Below, piece by piece: positions 27,416 through 34,745 of a stretch of DNA of 41,745 nt. How positions within the stretch are numbered: position 1 is the first letter of the stretch; every line of letters begins with the position of its first letter. This DNA is from Acidobacteriaceae bacterium (GTDB taxonomy: Bacteria > Acidobacteriota > Terriglobia > Terriglobales > Acidobacteriaceae), in contig PLBY01000086.1 of NCBI GenBank assembly GCA_003134655.1, positions 1 through 41,745 of the forward strand, written 5' to 3'. A program made the translations under genes and the position numbers. The notes under the pieces were generated by a model. The model had not been told where the DNA came from, did no database searches, and saw only the letters and a list, made by a program, of their open reading frames with translations.

Positions 27416-27458
27416 CGCCGGCGTCCCGCCGGCTGTCGCGAGGGCGTCTCGCCCTCGC
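27412..27458. repeat. GTAG-headed REP unit overlapping a stop codon
   Basis: Begins GTAGCGCCGGCG; first hairpin GCCGGCG-TCC-CGCCGGC (27417-27433), TGTC linker, second hairpin GCGAGGGCG-TCT-CGCCCTCGC (27438-27458). It matches the right unit of the repeat at 24671-24811 in the first hairpin but has a different second stem of the same length. Bases 27413-27415 are the stop codon of the alpha-E gene. Confidence 0.85.
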
Positions 27459-27672
27459 ACCGGCAAGCGAGGCGGAACGCATTGGCCAAATTGAAGTCAG
27501 GAAAGAAGAGTTCGAAAAGAGTTCAGGGGAAGGATACGGCATCTGAGGTTGCGGAAAGACGAAAAATGAGTGCACCAACGTGGAAGAGCGGCCCTTCAGG
27601 CCGCGTGAGCATGTCGAATCAGTGCGGGCTAGCCCCTAAGGGCAGCGCGCCAAGTCGCGAAGAGGGGAATCC

Positions 27673-28626
27673 GTGATCTACTCAGTCCGCCACACCACAA
27701 CATTTCGCTACGAACCCGCAGTCCGCGAAAGTGTGATGGAAGTCCGCCTGCAACCTCGCAGCGACGGGGAACAGCGCTGCCTCAGCTTCAACCTCGACGT
27801 CGATCCGGCAGCCAACGTCATGCAGTACCGCGATTTCACCGGAAACACGGTCCATCATTTCGACATCGCAGGGACGCACAAGATCGTCAAAGTCACTGCG
27901 CACTCGGCCGTCGAAGTGCACTCCGTCCCACCGCCGCGAACCTCGAGCGTCGGCGATTGGGCCGACCTCGACGCCCTGATCGCCGGCAACGACTACTGGG
28001 AGATGCTCCTGCCCAGCCACTTCGCGCACTCCAACGCGGAACTGGAGAATCTCGCGAAGGAAGTCCACTCTGAGCGTCGAGGCAGTCCTCTGGTTTTGTT
28101 AACGGAACTCAACGAGGCGATCTACAAACTATTCGCCTACGTCCCGAACAGCACGAAAGTAGATTCACCCATCGAAGAAGCGCTACGCACGCGCCAGGGA
28201 GTCTGTCAGGATTTCGCGCACATCATGATCGCTCTTGTGCGCCGCTTGCACATCCCATGCCGCTACGTCAGCGGCTACATGTTTCATCGTGACGAAGAAG
28301 AGAAAGACCGCTCCCTCGAGGGCGCGTCGCACGCCTGGGTCGAAGCGCTGGTTCCGGGGCTGAGCTGGGTGGCGTTTGATCCCACGAATAATCTGGTTGG
28401 AGGCGACCGCCACATCCGCGTAGCCATCGGCCGCGACTACGCCGACGTCCCACCCACCCGCGGTGTCTACAAAGGCGAAGCGCAAAGCGAGCTAAGTGTG
28501 GCCGTCACGGTGAGTCCCGCGGATACCGCGCCTCCCGAACCGGTGATGCCGAGTTTTGTAATCCGTTCCAGGCCAGTACTGGCGAGGCCGGCCATGCGTT
28601 CCGAGCAGGAACAACAGCAGCAGTGA
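27673..28626 (+). CDS. Transglutaminase-like cysteine protease-fold protein
   Basis: A cytoplasmic protein of 317 residues. The N-terminal beta domain (MIYSVRHTTTFRYEPAVRES, VMEVRLQPRSDGEQRC) is the Bact_transglu_N module, followed by the transglutaminase core with the full triad: Cys178 in RQGVCQDFAH, His220 in GASHAWVEA and Asp236 in VAFDPTNN. The C-terminal 60 residues are proline- and glutamine-rich. With the ATP-grasp and alpha-E genes it completes a cluster predicted to form and cut unusual peptide bonds. The start is GTG 27673 with GAGGGG about 5 bases upstream. A REP unit and 215 bases of non-coding DNA separate it from the alpha-E gene. Confidence 0.9.
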   Translation: MIYSVRHTTTFRYEPAVRESVMEVRLQPRSDGEQRCLSFNLDVDPAANVMQYRDFTGNTVHHFDIAGTHKIVKVTAHSAVEVHSVPPPRTSSVGDWADLDALIAGNDYWEMLLPSHFAHSNAELENLAKEVHSERRGSPLVLLTELNEAIYKLFAYVPNSTKVDSPIEEALRTRQGVCQDFAHIMIALVRRLHIPCRYVSGYMFHRDEEEKDRSLEGASHAWVEALVPGLSWVAFDPTNNLVGGDRHIRVAIGRDYADVPPTRGVYKGEAQSELSVAVTVSPADTAPPEPVMPSFVIRSRPVLARPAMRSEQEQQQQ

Positions 28627-28692
28627 GATTCGCTCTCCTGATGGGGACCTTGCCGAACGGGATGGAACGAAGACAGGAAGAACTAAAGTTAG

Positions 28693-28710
28693 ATGGCGGA
28701 GAGGGTGGGA
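28693..28710. other. Distal attachment site of the integrated element
   Basis: ATGGCGGAGAGGGTGGGA, identical and in the same orientation to 37999-38016, where it is the 3' end of tRNA-Ser plus one flanking base. After the 18 bases the two copies diverge (AATCTCTT here, TTTGAACC at the tRNA). This is the displaced tRNA 3' end expected at the far border of a tRNA-integrated element. Confidence 0.88.
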
Positions 28711-28880
28711 ATCTCTTAAGGCAATTTCTGCTAAGTTGTGCGCTTGTCAGCACATAGCGAGAATCACCAGTGTTTACGTGGGTATAATCCACATTCGGAA
28801 TTCAGGCTACAGTCTCCACAGTCTCCCCAATTCCCCTCAATTTCTCGTTTTTCAGTATCACTAGTATCACTCCACCAGCG

Positions 28881-29597
28881 CTAAAGCGGGGTGCTTGCAG
28901 CTGCAAAAATCTTCTGCGTCACATCTTTGTACTTACCAGCAAGATCCTTTAATTGTGCGATGACCTCGCTAAAGTTTGTTGGGCTGCTATCGGGTATGTT
29001 GTTTGCGTCATGGACGAAGCCGAGAAAATATTCCTTCTCTTCCGTGGAAACGTGAATAGCTGAACGTAATTCTCTTAGACAGCGCGCGGCAAGTGCAGTC
29101 ACGTTCTGCTCGCGTAGCCGGACTCTGGTCTGGACATCCGGGGTGTACTCCGCTGTCGATTCGAGAATTGCGTTAAGCGTTTTAACTTCGATGTTCAGTT
29201 CGAATAGCTGTTCGACAATCCTTGCCCTTTCCGATCTTTCCTCCAATCGTCTCTGGAACTTGAACTGCTCCTCCATGATCTTTGTTTGCTCTGCAAGGAT
29301 CTTCCCTTGCTGGGCCACGGCATTTCCGATTGACTCCGCAGTCTTGGCCTGACTACTAGCTATCTCTGTGTGCTTTTCCATCGCTTTGGCCTGAGTACTA
29401 GCTATCTCTGTGTGCTTTTCCATCGTTTTGGCTTGAGTGCCAGCTATCTCTGTGTGCTTTTCCATCGTGGCAGCATGCCTACCGAGAATTTTCGTTTGCA
29501 TCACCAGGATGATGGCCTGAATGAACAAAACGAGAGCGGCCATCCACTCGGGATTGTGCAGAAACTCGGATATGGGCTTCCAGAATCTCATGGTCAT
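28881..29597 (-). CDS. Membrane-anchored coiled-coil protein with 14-residue repeats
   Basis: A protein of 238 residues. One membrane span near the N-terminus (EWMAALVLFIQAIILVM), then three near-identical 14-residue units of the type TMEKHTEIAGTQAK, a fourth diverged unit, and a long coiled coil (ILAEQTKIMEEQFKFQRRLE onward) ending in a more globular tail with ALAARCLRELRSAIHVSTEE and a final helix. The start ATG 29597 overlaps the TGA of the upstream small gene (ATGA), which decides the start and implies coupled translation. It resembles no family I can name. It lies next to the distal attachment site, the usual place for cargo such as phage-defence or exclusion genes; that role is only an inference. 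Confidence 0.75.
   Translation of the reverse strand: MTMRFWKPISEFLHNPEWMAALVLFIQAIILVMQTKILGRHAATMEKHTEIAGTQAKTMEKHTEIASTQAKAMEKHTEIASSQAKTAESIGNAVAQQGKILAEQTKIMEEQFKFQRRLEERSERARIVEQLFELNIEVKTLNAILESTAEYTPDVQTRVRLREQNVTALAARCLRELRSAIHVSTEEKEYFLGFVHDANNIPDSSPTNFSEVIAQLKDLAGKYKDVTQKIFAAASTPL
29344..29469. repeat. Three tandem 42-bp units inside the coiled-coil gene
   Basis: Units start at 29344, 29386 and 29428, each encoding 14 residues (two heptads) of the minus-strand coiled coil. Units differ at only a few bases, so the copy number may have changed recently. Confidence 0.85.
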
Positions 29598-29719
29598 TTT
29601 CTTCGGTACTCCCTCTGGATCAAACGATAGAGAGCCAACAAGAGGAAGACTAACAAGGAAGAACGGAGGGCGATGTGTTCGGCAACGTCGAAGTAGTGAT
29701 CCAGAGCGGAGAAGAGCAT
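29594..29719 (-). CDS. 41-residue membrane protein coupled to the coiled-coil gene
   Basis: ATG 29719 with AAAGGG 7 bases upstream; stop TGA 29594-29596, overlapping the next gene's ATG by four bases in all (ATGA). The product has an amphipathic head (FSALDHYFDVAEHIALRS), one membrane span (SLLVFLLLALYRLI) and a basic tail (QREYRRK). The ribosome site, the span and the ATGA coupling together support a real gene that is below usual gene-calling length. It is the first gene of a two-gene unit and probably partners the membrane-anchored coiled coil. Function unknown. Confidence 0.7.
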   Translation of the reverse strand: MLFSALDHYFDVAEHIALRSSLLVFLLLALYRLIQREYRRK

Positions 29720-29877
29720 GGGCACACCCTTTCATTTATTTCTTCTTCGCCGGTAGTTAAAACGTATCATGCGTTGATGGACTGTCAAGCGAACAAACGG
29801 CGAACTAGTCAACTGTTTCTGTGAAAATGAGCGAGTTTTTCTGTGGAGAAGGTGCTCAAACCCTGAAAGGAATCCCA

Positions 29878-30042
29878 ATGACCAAACAAGACGCGATTCA
29901 AGAGCAAGTGCAAAAGCGAGTCCAGGCGAATGTGCTACGACAGGCCCAAGCCCTGCAAACGGATGTCTGCACTCCGGCTCCGGCTCCGGCGCCAGAGCCG
30001 CCTAAGCCTGTGCGCAGGTGGTCCAGTGTGCGCGGTATCTAA
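29878..30042 (+). CDS. Small helical protein with Pro-Ala linker
   Basis: A product of 54 residues. It starts MTKQDAIQEQVQKRVQANVL as an amphipathic helix, then APAPAPEPPKP, then a basic RRWSSVRGI tail. ATG 29878 has AAAGG (29866-29870) at ideal spacing; the frame is open to 29821, but the upstream residues are less protein-like. No family is recognised. It is divergent from the two membrane genes and converges on the tRNA-like gene that begins 6 bases later on the other strand. Confidence 0.55.
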   Translation: MTKQDAIQEQVQKRVQANVLRQAQALQTDVCTPAPAPAPEPPKPVRRWSSVRGI

Positions 30043-30047
30043 TAGGG

Positions 30048-30165
30048 AAGCCCGGCAGGAATCGAACCTGCATCCCCGGAATAGATGAGAATATGGTTCC
30101 GCAAACTCTGGGGAGTTGGCTGCCGCATTCTCGCTCCGGTGTCCTGTCCGTTGGACGACGGGCCT
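30048..30165 (-). tRNA. tRNA-Arg(UCU)-like gene with about 47 extra bases
   Basis: Read on the minus strand: acceptor AGGCCCG pairs with CGGGCTT; D-stem GTCC/GGAC; anticodon stem CCGGA/TCCGG; variable GGAT; T-arm GCAGG-TTCGATT-CCTGC. All four stems pair. Between the anticodon stem halves are 54 bases rather than 7. The last five before the stem are TCTAT, which would place anticodon UCU followed by A37 as in tRNA-Arg(UCU). The extra segment contains GAGAAT pairing with ATTCTC and AACTC-CCCA-GAGTT, so it can fold as a long hairpin. A C-C-T, not CCA, follows. It could be an interrupted tRNA, a tRNA mimic or a decayed gene. It is far too short for a group I intron. Confidence 0.55.
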
Positions 30166-30851
30166 TGAAGGTTACCAAGGGCCAGTGGTGCGCCCGATAC
30201 CTTCGTTATCTTGTATAAACCATCCGGGAGAGAGTGCAAAGTTACGAAAGACGATGTATTTTTGGTGTATACCCACTAACGTACACCCCAAGAATCGACC
30301 AGCCAAGGCTAGAACCCATAGGGAGTACCACTACGACACCTCGCACCGTATACCCCGACATCGTACCTCGACATATAGAGACGGCAGGAACCCGCAGGTT
30401 AACCCGTAGACAGTTCCCGGAATGATCCATATAGGTATAAACACAGGGCTTTTACCGTTGGGATTGCTTGCTTCCCCGTTGGGAGTGCGACGGGAGGGTG
30501 GTGGGATACAGGCACAACCGTGCATATAGATTGATGCGCGCCTATGTTCACATTCTTCAAGGCCCATGCCTAGGGCCTTGCGAAGCAATCCCTACGCAAC
30601 CCCGGCGCTGGGTACTCCCTCCGGTAGCTGCGCAGCTAATCCCTATGGTGTTCTGCCCTCTATATAGACAGGCAGCATCCCAACGGGTACTCCCAACGGG
30701 TTCAGCCTTAGCTGTCCGGCTAGCTAGCATGTACGGTATACGTACGATCCGATACGTACAGCAAGATACGTACGATATACACCTCTTTTTCGCATTAGCT
30801 CCCGTTTAAGCGACGCGATACCGAACCCAGCCCACATGACCTAGAACAAGA
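30166..30851. other. Repeat-rich non-coding field inside the element
   Basis: No credible gene. The 9-mer CCGTTGGGA occurs twice forward (30455, 30476) and twice inverted (30678, 30691); GGGTACTCCC occurs twice, with its complement GGGAGTACC near 30325. Short palindromes such as TAGCTAGC and CTATATAG are frequent. The field ends at a terminator and lies beside the serine recombinase gene. It could be a replication or transfer origin, a resolution site or a regulatory hub. Confidence 0.6.
30731..30780. repeat. Cluster of ATACGTAC repeats, possible recombinase or iteron site
   Basis: Within 50 bases the sequence ATACGTAC appears three times (GTATACGTACGAT, GATACGTAC, GATACGTACGATATAC), each itself containing the palindrome GTAC/TACGTA, and two copies share the longer ATACGTACGAT. 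Spacing is about 15 bases. It lies about 120 bases from the end of the serine recombinase gene. Confidence 0.65.
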
Positions 30852-30883
30852 AACCCCCTCAGCATCGAAGCGCTGAGGGGGTT
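30852..30883. terminator. Rho-independent terminator after the serine recombinase
   Basis: A perfect 12-bp stem, AACCCCCTCAGC with GCTGAGGGGGTT, around an eight-base loop. On the minus strand it is followed by a T-rich tail (TTTCTTGTT), placed 20 bases after the recombinase stop; on the plus strand GTTGTTG follows, so it may work in both directions. Confidence 0.85.
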
Positions 30884-30902
30884 GTTGTGCGTCTGGACGT
30901 GG

Positions 30903-31595
30903 TTACCGGGTCACGGTTTCGAGCACCCGCATTACCTGCACGGCAGACCATTCGCCATTGCGCCGTGCCGTGGGAATCCCGCGCTGATTCAACCCGGCGG
31001 CGATCTCGCGCAAGCTGGCGCATCCCTCTGCCTTGAGTGCGTCAATAATTGGTAGTAGATCAGCAGCACGCGCAGCCGCTTGCTCACTGCGGACCTTGGC
31101 GCTTGCGCGATTTCCCTTCTTGTAGATCAGGTGGCAGTTCCCACGATCACCACCTAGTACCGTTCCTTTGCGCTGTGCAGCCGCTAGCGCAGCCTTTGTG
31201 CGTGCGCTGATCATTTCAGCCTCATGCTCTGCCACAGCCGCTAGGATGTGAACCGTTAGCCGATTCGCCTCTGGGAAGTCAACGGCTACGAAGTCAACCT
31301 TCGATTCCATTAGATTCGAGATGAAAAGGACGTTCCTAGCTAGGCGATCCAGCTTGGCAATGATGAGGGTTGCGCCGTGAACCCGGCACTGCGCCAGGGC
31401 AGCCGCTAGCTGTGGGCGATGGTTACCCTTGCGGGTGCCGTGCTCGATCTCCTTGAACTCAGCGACCAGCTTGCCGTGACCGTTGATGTAGTTGGCGACG
31501 GATTCCCGCTGGGCATCCAGTCCCAAGCCGGAGATGCCTTGTCCCTTGGTACTAACCCGGTAGTAAGCGATGAATTTGACTGTTCGCGGTGTCAT
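30903..31595 (-). CDS. Small serine recombinase (resolvase/invertase family)
   Basis: A protein of 230 residues. The resolvase catalytic domain has Ser15 in YYRVSTKGQ, then the LIIAKLDRLARN segment with its conserved arginines (84, 87), and EHEAEMISARTKAALAAA at the E-helix. The C-terminal 60 residues (LREIAAGLNQRGIPTARRNG, EWSAVQVMRVL) form a DNA-binding domain as in Recombinase-type proteins. ATG 31595 is chosen because GGAG lies 6 bases upstream; the open frame runs to 31652. It is too short for a large serine integrase. It may resolve dimers, invert a segment, or support element maintenance; the repeat field downstream holds candidate target sites. Confidence 0.88.
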   Translation of the reverse strand: MTPRTVKFIAYYRVSTKGQGISGLGLDAQRESVANYINGHGKLVAEFKEIEHGTRKGNHRPQLAAALAQCRVHGATLIIAKLDRLARNVLFISNLMESKVDFVAVDFPEANRLTVHILAAVAEHEAEMISARTKAALAAAQRKGTVLGGDRGNCHLIYKKGNRASAKVRSEQAAARAADLLPIIDALKAEGCASLREIAAGLNQRGIPTARRNGEWSAVQVMRVLETVTR

Positions 31596-32437
31596 TTTGT
31601 GCTCCGTTTCATTTGCTTCAGCGAACGTCGCAGCAAACGTAACAGCTGTCAACTGTTCATTTCTCAGCAGTTTTCACGCCGGGTATGCTGTGGGGTACCC
31701 TTTGCAGTGGCCGTAGCAGCGCAGCTAGGACGTTGCTGTACGTCATGGCATGGTATGGCGATGGTCATGCTTAGGAGTACGAGCCCACATTGCGGATTTT
31801 CTTACGGAAAATCATAGTGTCTACACCTCGCAGTACACGATGAACATTGGCTCAAACGCGAGTGTCCCAGTGCCTGTTTCGATATAGCCAGTATCCATGC
31901 AGGCAAACGCATGTAGACAACCCATAGCGAGCTCTGGTAGCCATGTTTGGAGCATGTAGACACTCCAAAACCAGTAAAATCCGCCAAACTCGCAATTTTA
32001 GCTTCGGAGAAAGTCAGTTATTTTGCTGTTATTCCTAGGTGCAGACACCTCAAGGAAGTCTGCTTTTTCGCCAATGGCGTAGGGTTGGCGCACCATTTTG
32101 AACATGGTTTTCACGATCAGCCGAAAACTAGAAATAATGCACCATATTTGGTGCATATTCGCGGAGCATTCTTGTATAACACTGAGAACACGCCACTTGG
32201 ACACATTTTGCATGTGTTTTATCTGGGTTCGGAGAAATTTGCACAAAGTGGCTTCGACCCTCATAAACACTGGGTGTTTCGCATGTTTCACCATATATTG
32301 ATAGCCGTCGATGAAACAAGAACGGACTCAGAAAACACTCAGGTTTTCGGTCACAACAGAAATTTCTTTTACCCGTATTTACTTAGCCTTACAGCGATTT
32401 GCTGGGATTGTCATCCGGTTTGGCACTAAACGTGTGT
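31596..32437. other. AT-richer non-coding stretch with GTAGACA motifs
   Basis: No gene is convincing. AGTGTCTAC (31816-31824) and GTAGACACT (31956-31964) are a perfect inverted pair 130 bases apart, with a further GTAGACA at 31913. The base composition around 31950-32420 is richer in A and T than the flanking chromosome. The stretch separates the divergent recombinase gene from the plus-strand gene row and probably contains control signals for both. Confidence 0.45.
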
Positions 32438-32455
32438 TATACTGTAAGTATACAG
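32438..32455. promoter_or_regulatory. Palindromic operator candidate before the element's gene row
   Basis: Two overlapping dyads: TATACT-GTA-AGTATA and CTGTA-AGTA-TACAG. It also carries a TATACT hexamer that could serve as a -10 box. It ends 17 bases before the GTG start of the gene at 32473, just upstream of its AAGGAAGGA ribosome site, a position from which a bound protein would block transcription. Confidence 0.5.
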
Positions 32456-32472
32456 CAAGGAAGGATAAAACA

Positions 32473-32703
32473 GTGGCGATCCTGAATCCGTCGAATCACG
32501 TCATCGACGTACTTCGGGAACGCGGCGCTACACCTAGGGTTAGCAAGGTTCACCGCAAAATCTATATCACCGTGACAAACGTCAGATCGAAAGGTGTGGC
32601 GGCCACACCGGCGGTTCGAACGAGCAGACCCAGGTACGCAAACCGCGTGTCCCGTTTGGCAAGACTACAGATGAACAGTCGACTAAGACACCCTCAGCAA
32701 TAA
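32473..32703 (+). CDS. Small basic protein, first gene of the element's plus-strand row
   Basis: A product of 76 residues, strongly basic (RVSKVHRKIYITVTNVRSKG, RTSRPRYANRVSRLARLQMN). GTG 32473 with AAGGAAGGA at ideal spacing. There is no recognised fold; the high Arg content suggests nucleic-acid contact. The palindrome directly upstream suggests the row is repressed by a dimeric regulator, perhaps an element-encoded HTH protein. Confidence 0.55.
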   Translation: MAILNPSNHVIDVLRERGATPRVSKVHRKIYITVTNVRSKGVAATPAVRTSRPRYANRVSRLARLQMNSRLRHPQQ

Positions 32704-32935
32704 CCCGGCAGTAAATCTCTTATCTAGTCCTGATTTTAGTAACTAAGACCTCGTCCCGGTTCCCTGCGCCACATTCCACCTAGCCCGGATTCCCGTCCGC
32801 TTGCTTCAGCGCAAGTGTTCCAAGCACATCGTTGGAACGGTGTGCCGATGGGCGCGACTCAGGTGTGTTTTACCGATAGCCGCGCAGGGACCGGACCCGA
32901 GGGTAAAGACATCTCACCGAAAGGCACCAAACAAA

Positions 32936-33454
32936 ATGGACACTCAAGCAATTCAACAGCAAGCCTCAACACTAAACGCACTAATCAGCGCACTGCACGC
33001 GCACGGCATGCGACCGCTACCAGGTGCAGACCGGACCATCCTCGCCAAGCTGACCGGGCTGGGCATCACCGCCAGCGCCAGCGCAGCCGGGTATCTGGAA
33101 CTCAGTCAACAAGGTGTTGCGATGGTTGTCTCCCCGGTATGCGAAGCCCTCCGCACCAAGTTCCCGGAACTCTTCGTCAGTGATACCCGCTGGGATGCGA
33201 TCTCCTCCAAAGCGGATTTTCACGGTTCTCCTTCGGAAATCCTCAAGGCAAAGGCTGAGTTTTTGAGTAAGCACGGCCTAGAGGCATTCGAACGATTACC
33301 ACAGACTCGCGCAGCCGCAGAACTACGCAGCGTTACCCCATCCGCAGATATGTCCCGGAAGGAGTACTTGTCACTCACTCGCGCAGAAAAAGCGGAACTG
33401 ATCTCCGTACTTGGGGCGTCCGGTATCGAGCGCATTATGGCGAGGACTGCATGA
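32936..33454 (+). CDS. Hypothetical protein of the element
   Basis: A product of 172 residues from ATG 32936 (MDTQAIQQQASTLNALISAL). It is mostly helical, with a short phage-like C-terminal motif DMSRKEYLSLTRAEKAELIS. No known domain is recognised. AAAGG lies about 12 bases upstream, slightly far. Its stop codon overlaps the start of the next gene (ATGA at 33451-33454), so the two are translated together. Confidence 0.65.
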   Translation: MDTQAIQQQASTLNALISALHAHGMRPLPGADRTILAKLTGLGITASASAAGYLELSQQGVAMVVSPVCEALRTKFPELFVSDTRWDAISSKADFHGSPSEILKAKAEFLSKHGLEAFERLPQTRAAAELRSVTPSADMSRKEYLSLTRAEKAELISVLGASGIERIMARTA

Positions 33455-33705
33455 ACGGAACGATTCAAGATGCAATAGAGTTGGCGCAGCAGCGATGGGC
33501 TGCAATTCACAGCTTCGATCTAGAGCCGGGACAATGGGAAGCGATCTTCGCCGCGTATAAAACCGGAACGGTTCTCGAAGCGATCAAATCAACGCGGAAC
33601 ACAAAAGACCCCAGACCAGAAAAGCGTTACCTGCGATTCGTCAACTTCCTCGACACTCTCACGGCACGGGACGCAGCCCGCGAACCCAACCGACAAATTT
33701 ATTGA
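33451..33705 (+). CDS. Hypothetical protein translationally coupled to its upstream gene
   Basis: A product of 84 residues. The ATG overlaps the previous stop by four bases. The sequence is acidic then basic, with aromatic helices (AIELAQQRWAAIHSFDLEPG, QWEAIFAAYKTG) and RYLRFVNFLDTLTARDAARE. There is no known domain. Overlap with the preceding gene is the main evidence that it is real. Confidence 0.65.
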   Translation: MNGTIQDAIELAQQRWAAIHSFDLEPGQWEAIFAAYKTGTVLEAIKSTRNTKDPRPEKRYLRFVNFLDTLTARDAAREPNRQIY

Positions 33706-33746
33706 ACAAGTTTCCCCGCGCCGCTATGCCTTTCCTGCGCGGGAAG

Positions 33747-33776
33747 GAGCAAGGGTGCACAAGTACACCCTTGCTC
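33747..33776. promoter_or_regulatory. Strong intergenic hairpin between element genes
   Basis: An 11-bp perfect stem, GAGCAAGGGTG with CACCCTTGCTC, and an eight-base loop. There is no T-run on the plus strand, so simple intrinsic termination is doubtful; it may stabilise mRNA ends or attenuate transcription between the coupled pair and the next gene. Confidence 0.55.
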
Positions 33777-33819
33777 TGTGGTACCGAAAGGCCAATCCGA
33801 TATAGGAAGGCTACACACC

Positions 33820-34164
33820 ATGAGTGATATCAAGATTGAAACGAGCAACCCGGACGACCTAGCAGGCGGACAGACACCACTCTCACCTGATCAGGCAGCC
33901 GGACGCACACGCGGCACCGATTGCAGTCAGAACACTTTGAGCTTCGAACGTTCGCCGGAAGTTGGCGCATCCTCGCAAGCATCACCACGCGGCTACACCG
34001 TCAGCGGTATTGATGGTGTCAGCGTCAAGTCTGTTGACCGCCGAACAATCGAAGGCAGCACACCCGGCGATTCTCGCGCACACGGCGCTCCCGCGATCCT
34101 GCCCAACAATCCCGGCCCACGCGAACCCAAAGGACAGACGTACACCGAGAACGGAAAGCACTAA
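33820..34164 (+). CDS. Low-complexity, probably disordered protein of the element
   Basis: A product of 114 residues from ATG 33820 with AGGAAGG 9 bases upstream. It is rich in Gly, Pro, Ser, Thr and Asp, has no hydrophobic core, and ends in GPREPKGQTYTENGKH, so it is likely unstructured. No family is recognised. The ribosome site and position in the gene row support it as coding. Confidence 0.55.
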   Translation: MSDIKIETSNPDDLAGGQTPLSPDQAAGRTRGTDCSQNTLSFERSPEVGASSQASPRGYTVSGIDGVSVKSVDRRTIEGSTPGDSRAHGAPAILPNNPGPREPKGQTYTENGKH

Positions 34165-34281
34165 CAAGCCACGCAGAGAGTTTGGCCTTAAGCAATTAAC
34201 TAGAAGGCCCTTGGGAACGAGTGCATGAGCGAACCTGCTTCACTCGTTTCGATATTTTCCAAGTTCTCCGGCTTAGGCAAA

Positions 34282-34360
34282 ACAGCCGGGTGTCACGGGG
34301 GAAGCCCGTGCAAGCCGGACGCGGCTTTGGTTACTTCCATTCCCTTCCTCGCGTCCGGCT
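34282..34360. other. Structured non-coding segment, possible RNA element
   Basis: CACGGG-GGAAG-CCCGTG forms one hairpin (about 34295-34311) and AGCCGGACGCG (34313-34323) pairs perfectly with CGCGTCCGGCT (34350-34360) around 26 bases. The two stems are stacked in a 300-base gap (34165-34472) that otherwise has no clear gene. A cis-regulatory leader or small RNA is possible; the function is not recognised. Confidence 0.45.
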
Positions 34361-34472
34361 GATCTTATGAAGCCCTACGTTTATGAACTCATAGCCGCAC
34401 TGTTCCGTGTACTGCGGCAGTCACCGAACCCGCAGATGTTCGCGGAGGTAGTCTCCCGAAAGGAATTCAACC

Positions 34473-34745
34473 ATGGCACTCAGCCACGACACCCAGGAAC
34501 AAGCACTGAAGGCGATTGATCAAGAGATAGCGACGGCGCGGGCATTCGGCGCAGCGCGCGCATTGGCGAAGCACATGATCAACTTCACGACTAACAGCGA
34601 TCCAAGGCCAGAGCGCAACGCAGCGAACCCGGCGCACGGTGTAGCGATCCGCCAGGTGGTGCCGATGCTAGACCTCCGTGTTCCTGTTGATCAGGCATGC
34701 AAGGATCACAACGCTATGGTCGCGAACCTAGGTGTGAAGCCGTGA
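34473..34745 (+). CDS. Hypothetical protein of the element
   Basis: A product of 90 residues from ATG 34473, with AAAGGA 8 bases upstream. The N-terminal half is a charged helix (TQEQALKAIDQEIATARAFG, AARALAKHMINF); the rest is less regular. No known domain. The GTGA overlap at its end couples it to the next gene. Confidence 0.6.
   Translation: MALSHDTQEQALKAIDQEIATARAFGAARALAKHMINFTTNSDPRPERNAANPAHGVAIRQVVPMLDLRVPVDQACKDHNAMVANLGVKP

Noticed and set aside
27482..27676. Lys/Ser-rich 64-residue frame ending four bases into the transglutaminase gene
   Set aside because: TTG start, no ribosome site, and it begins just after the REP unit. The overlap with the next start is tempting, but the composition is poor.
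30048..30165. Group I intron inside the tRNA-like gene
   Set aside because: The insert is about 47 bases, far below the size of a group I core, and no P7-type pairing is visible.
31998..32294. 98-residue minus-strand frame in the AT-rich part of the element
   Set aside because: No ribosome site or domain, and the stretch is full of short repeats and competing frames.
34282..34360. Cobalamin-type riboswitch
   Set aside because: A GTCACGGGGGAAGCCCG stretch looked suggestive, but the conserved B12-box and core bases are missing and the downstream gene is an unknown element protein.
34367..34519. 50-residue frame MKPYVYELIAALFRVLRQSP onward before the gene at 34473
   Set aside because: It overlaps the better supported start of the next gene by 47 bases and has no ribosome site. 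It remains possible as a small gene.
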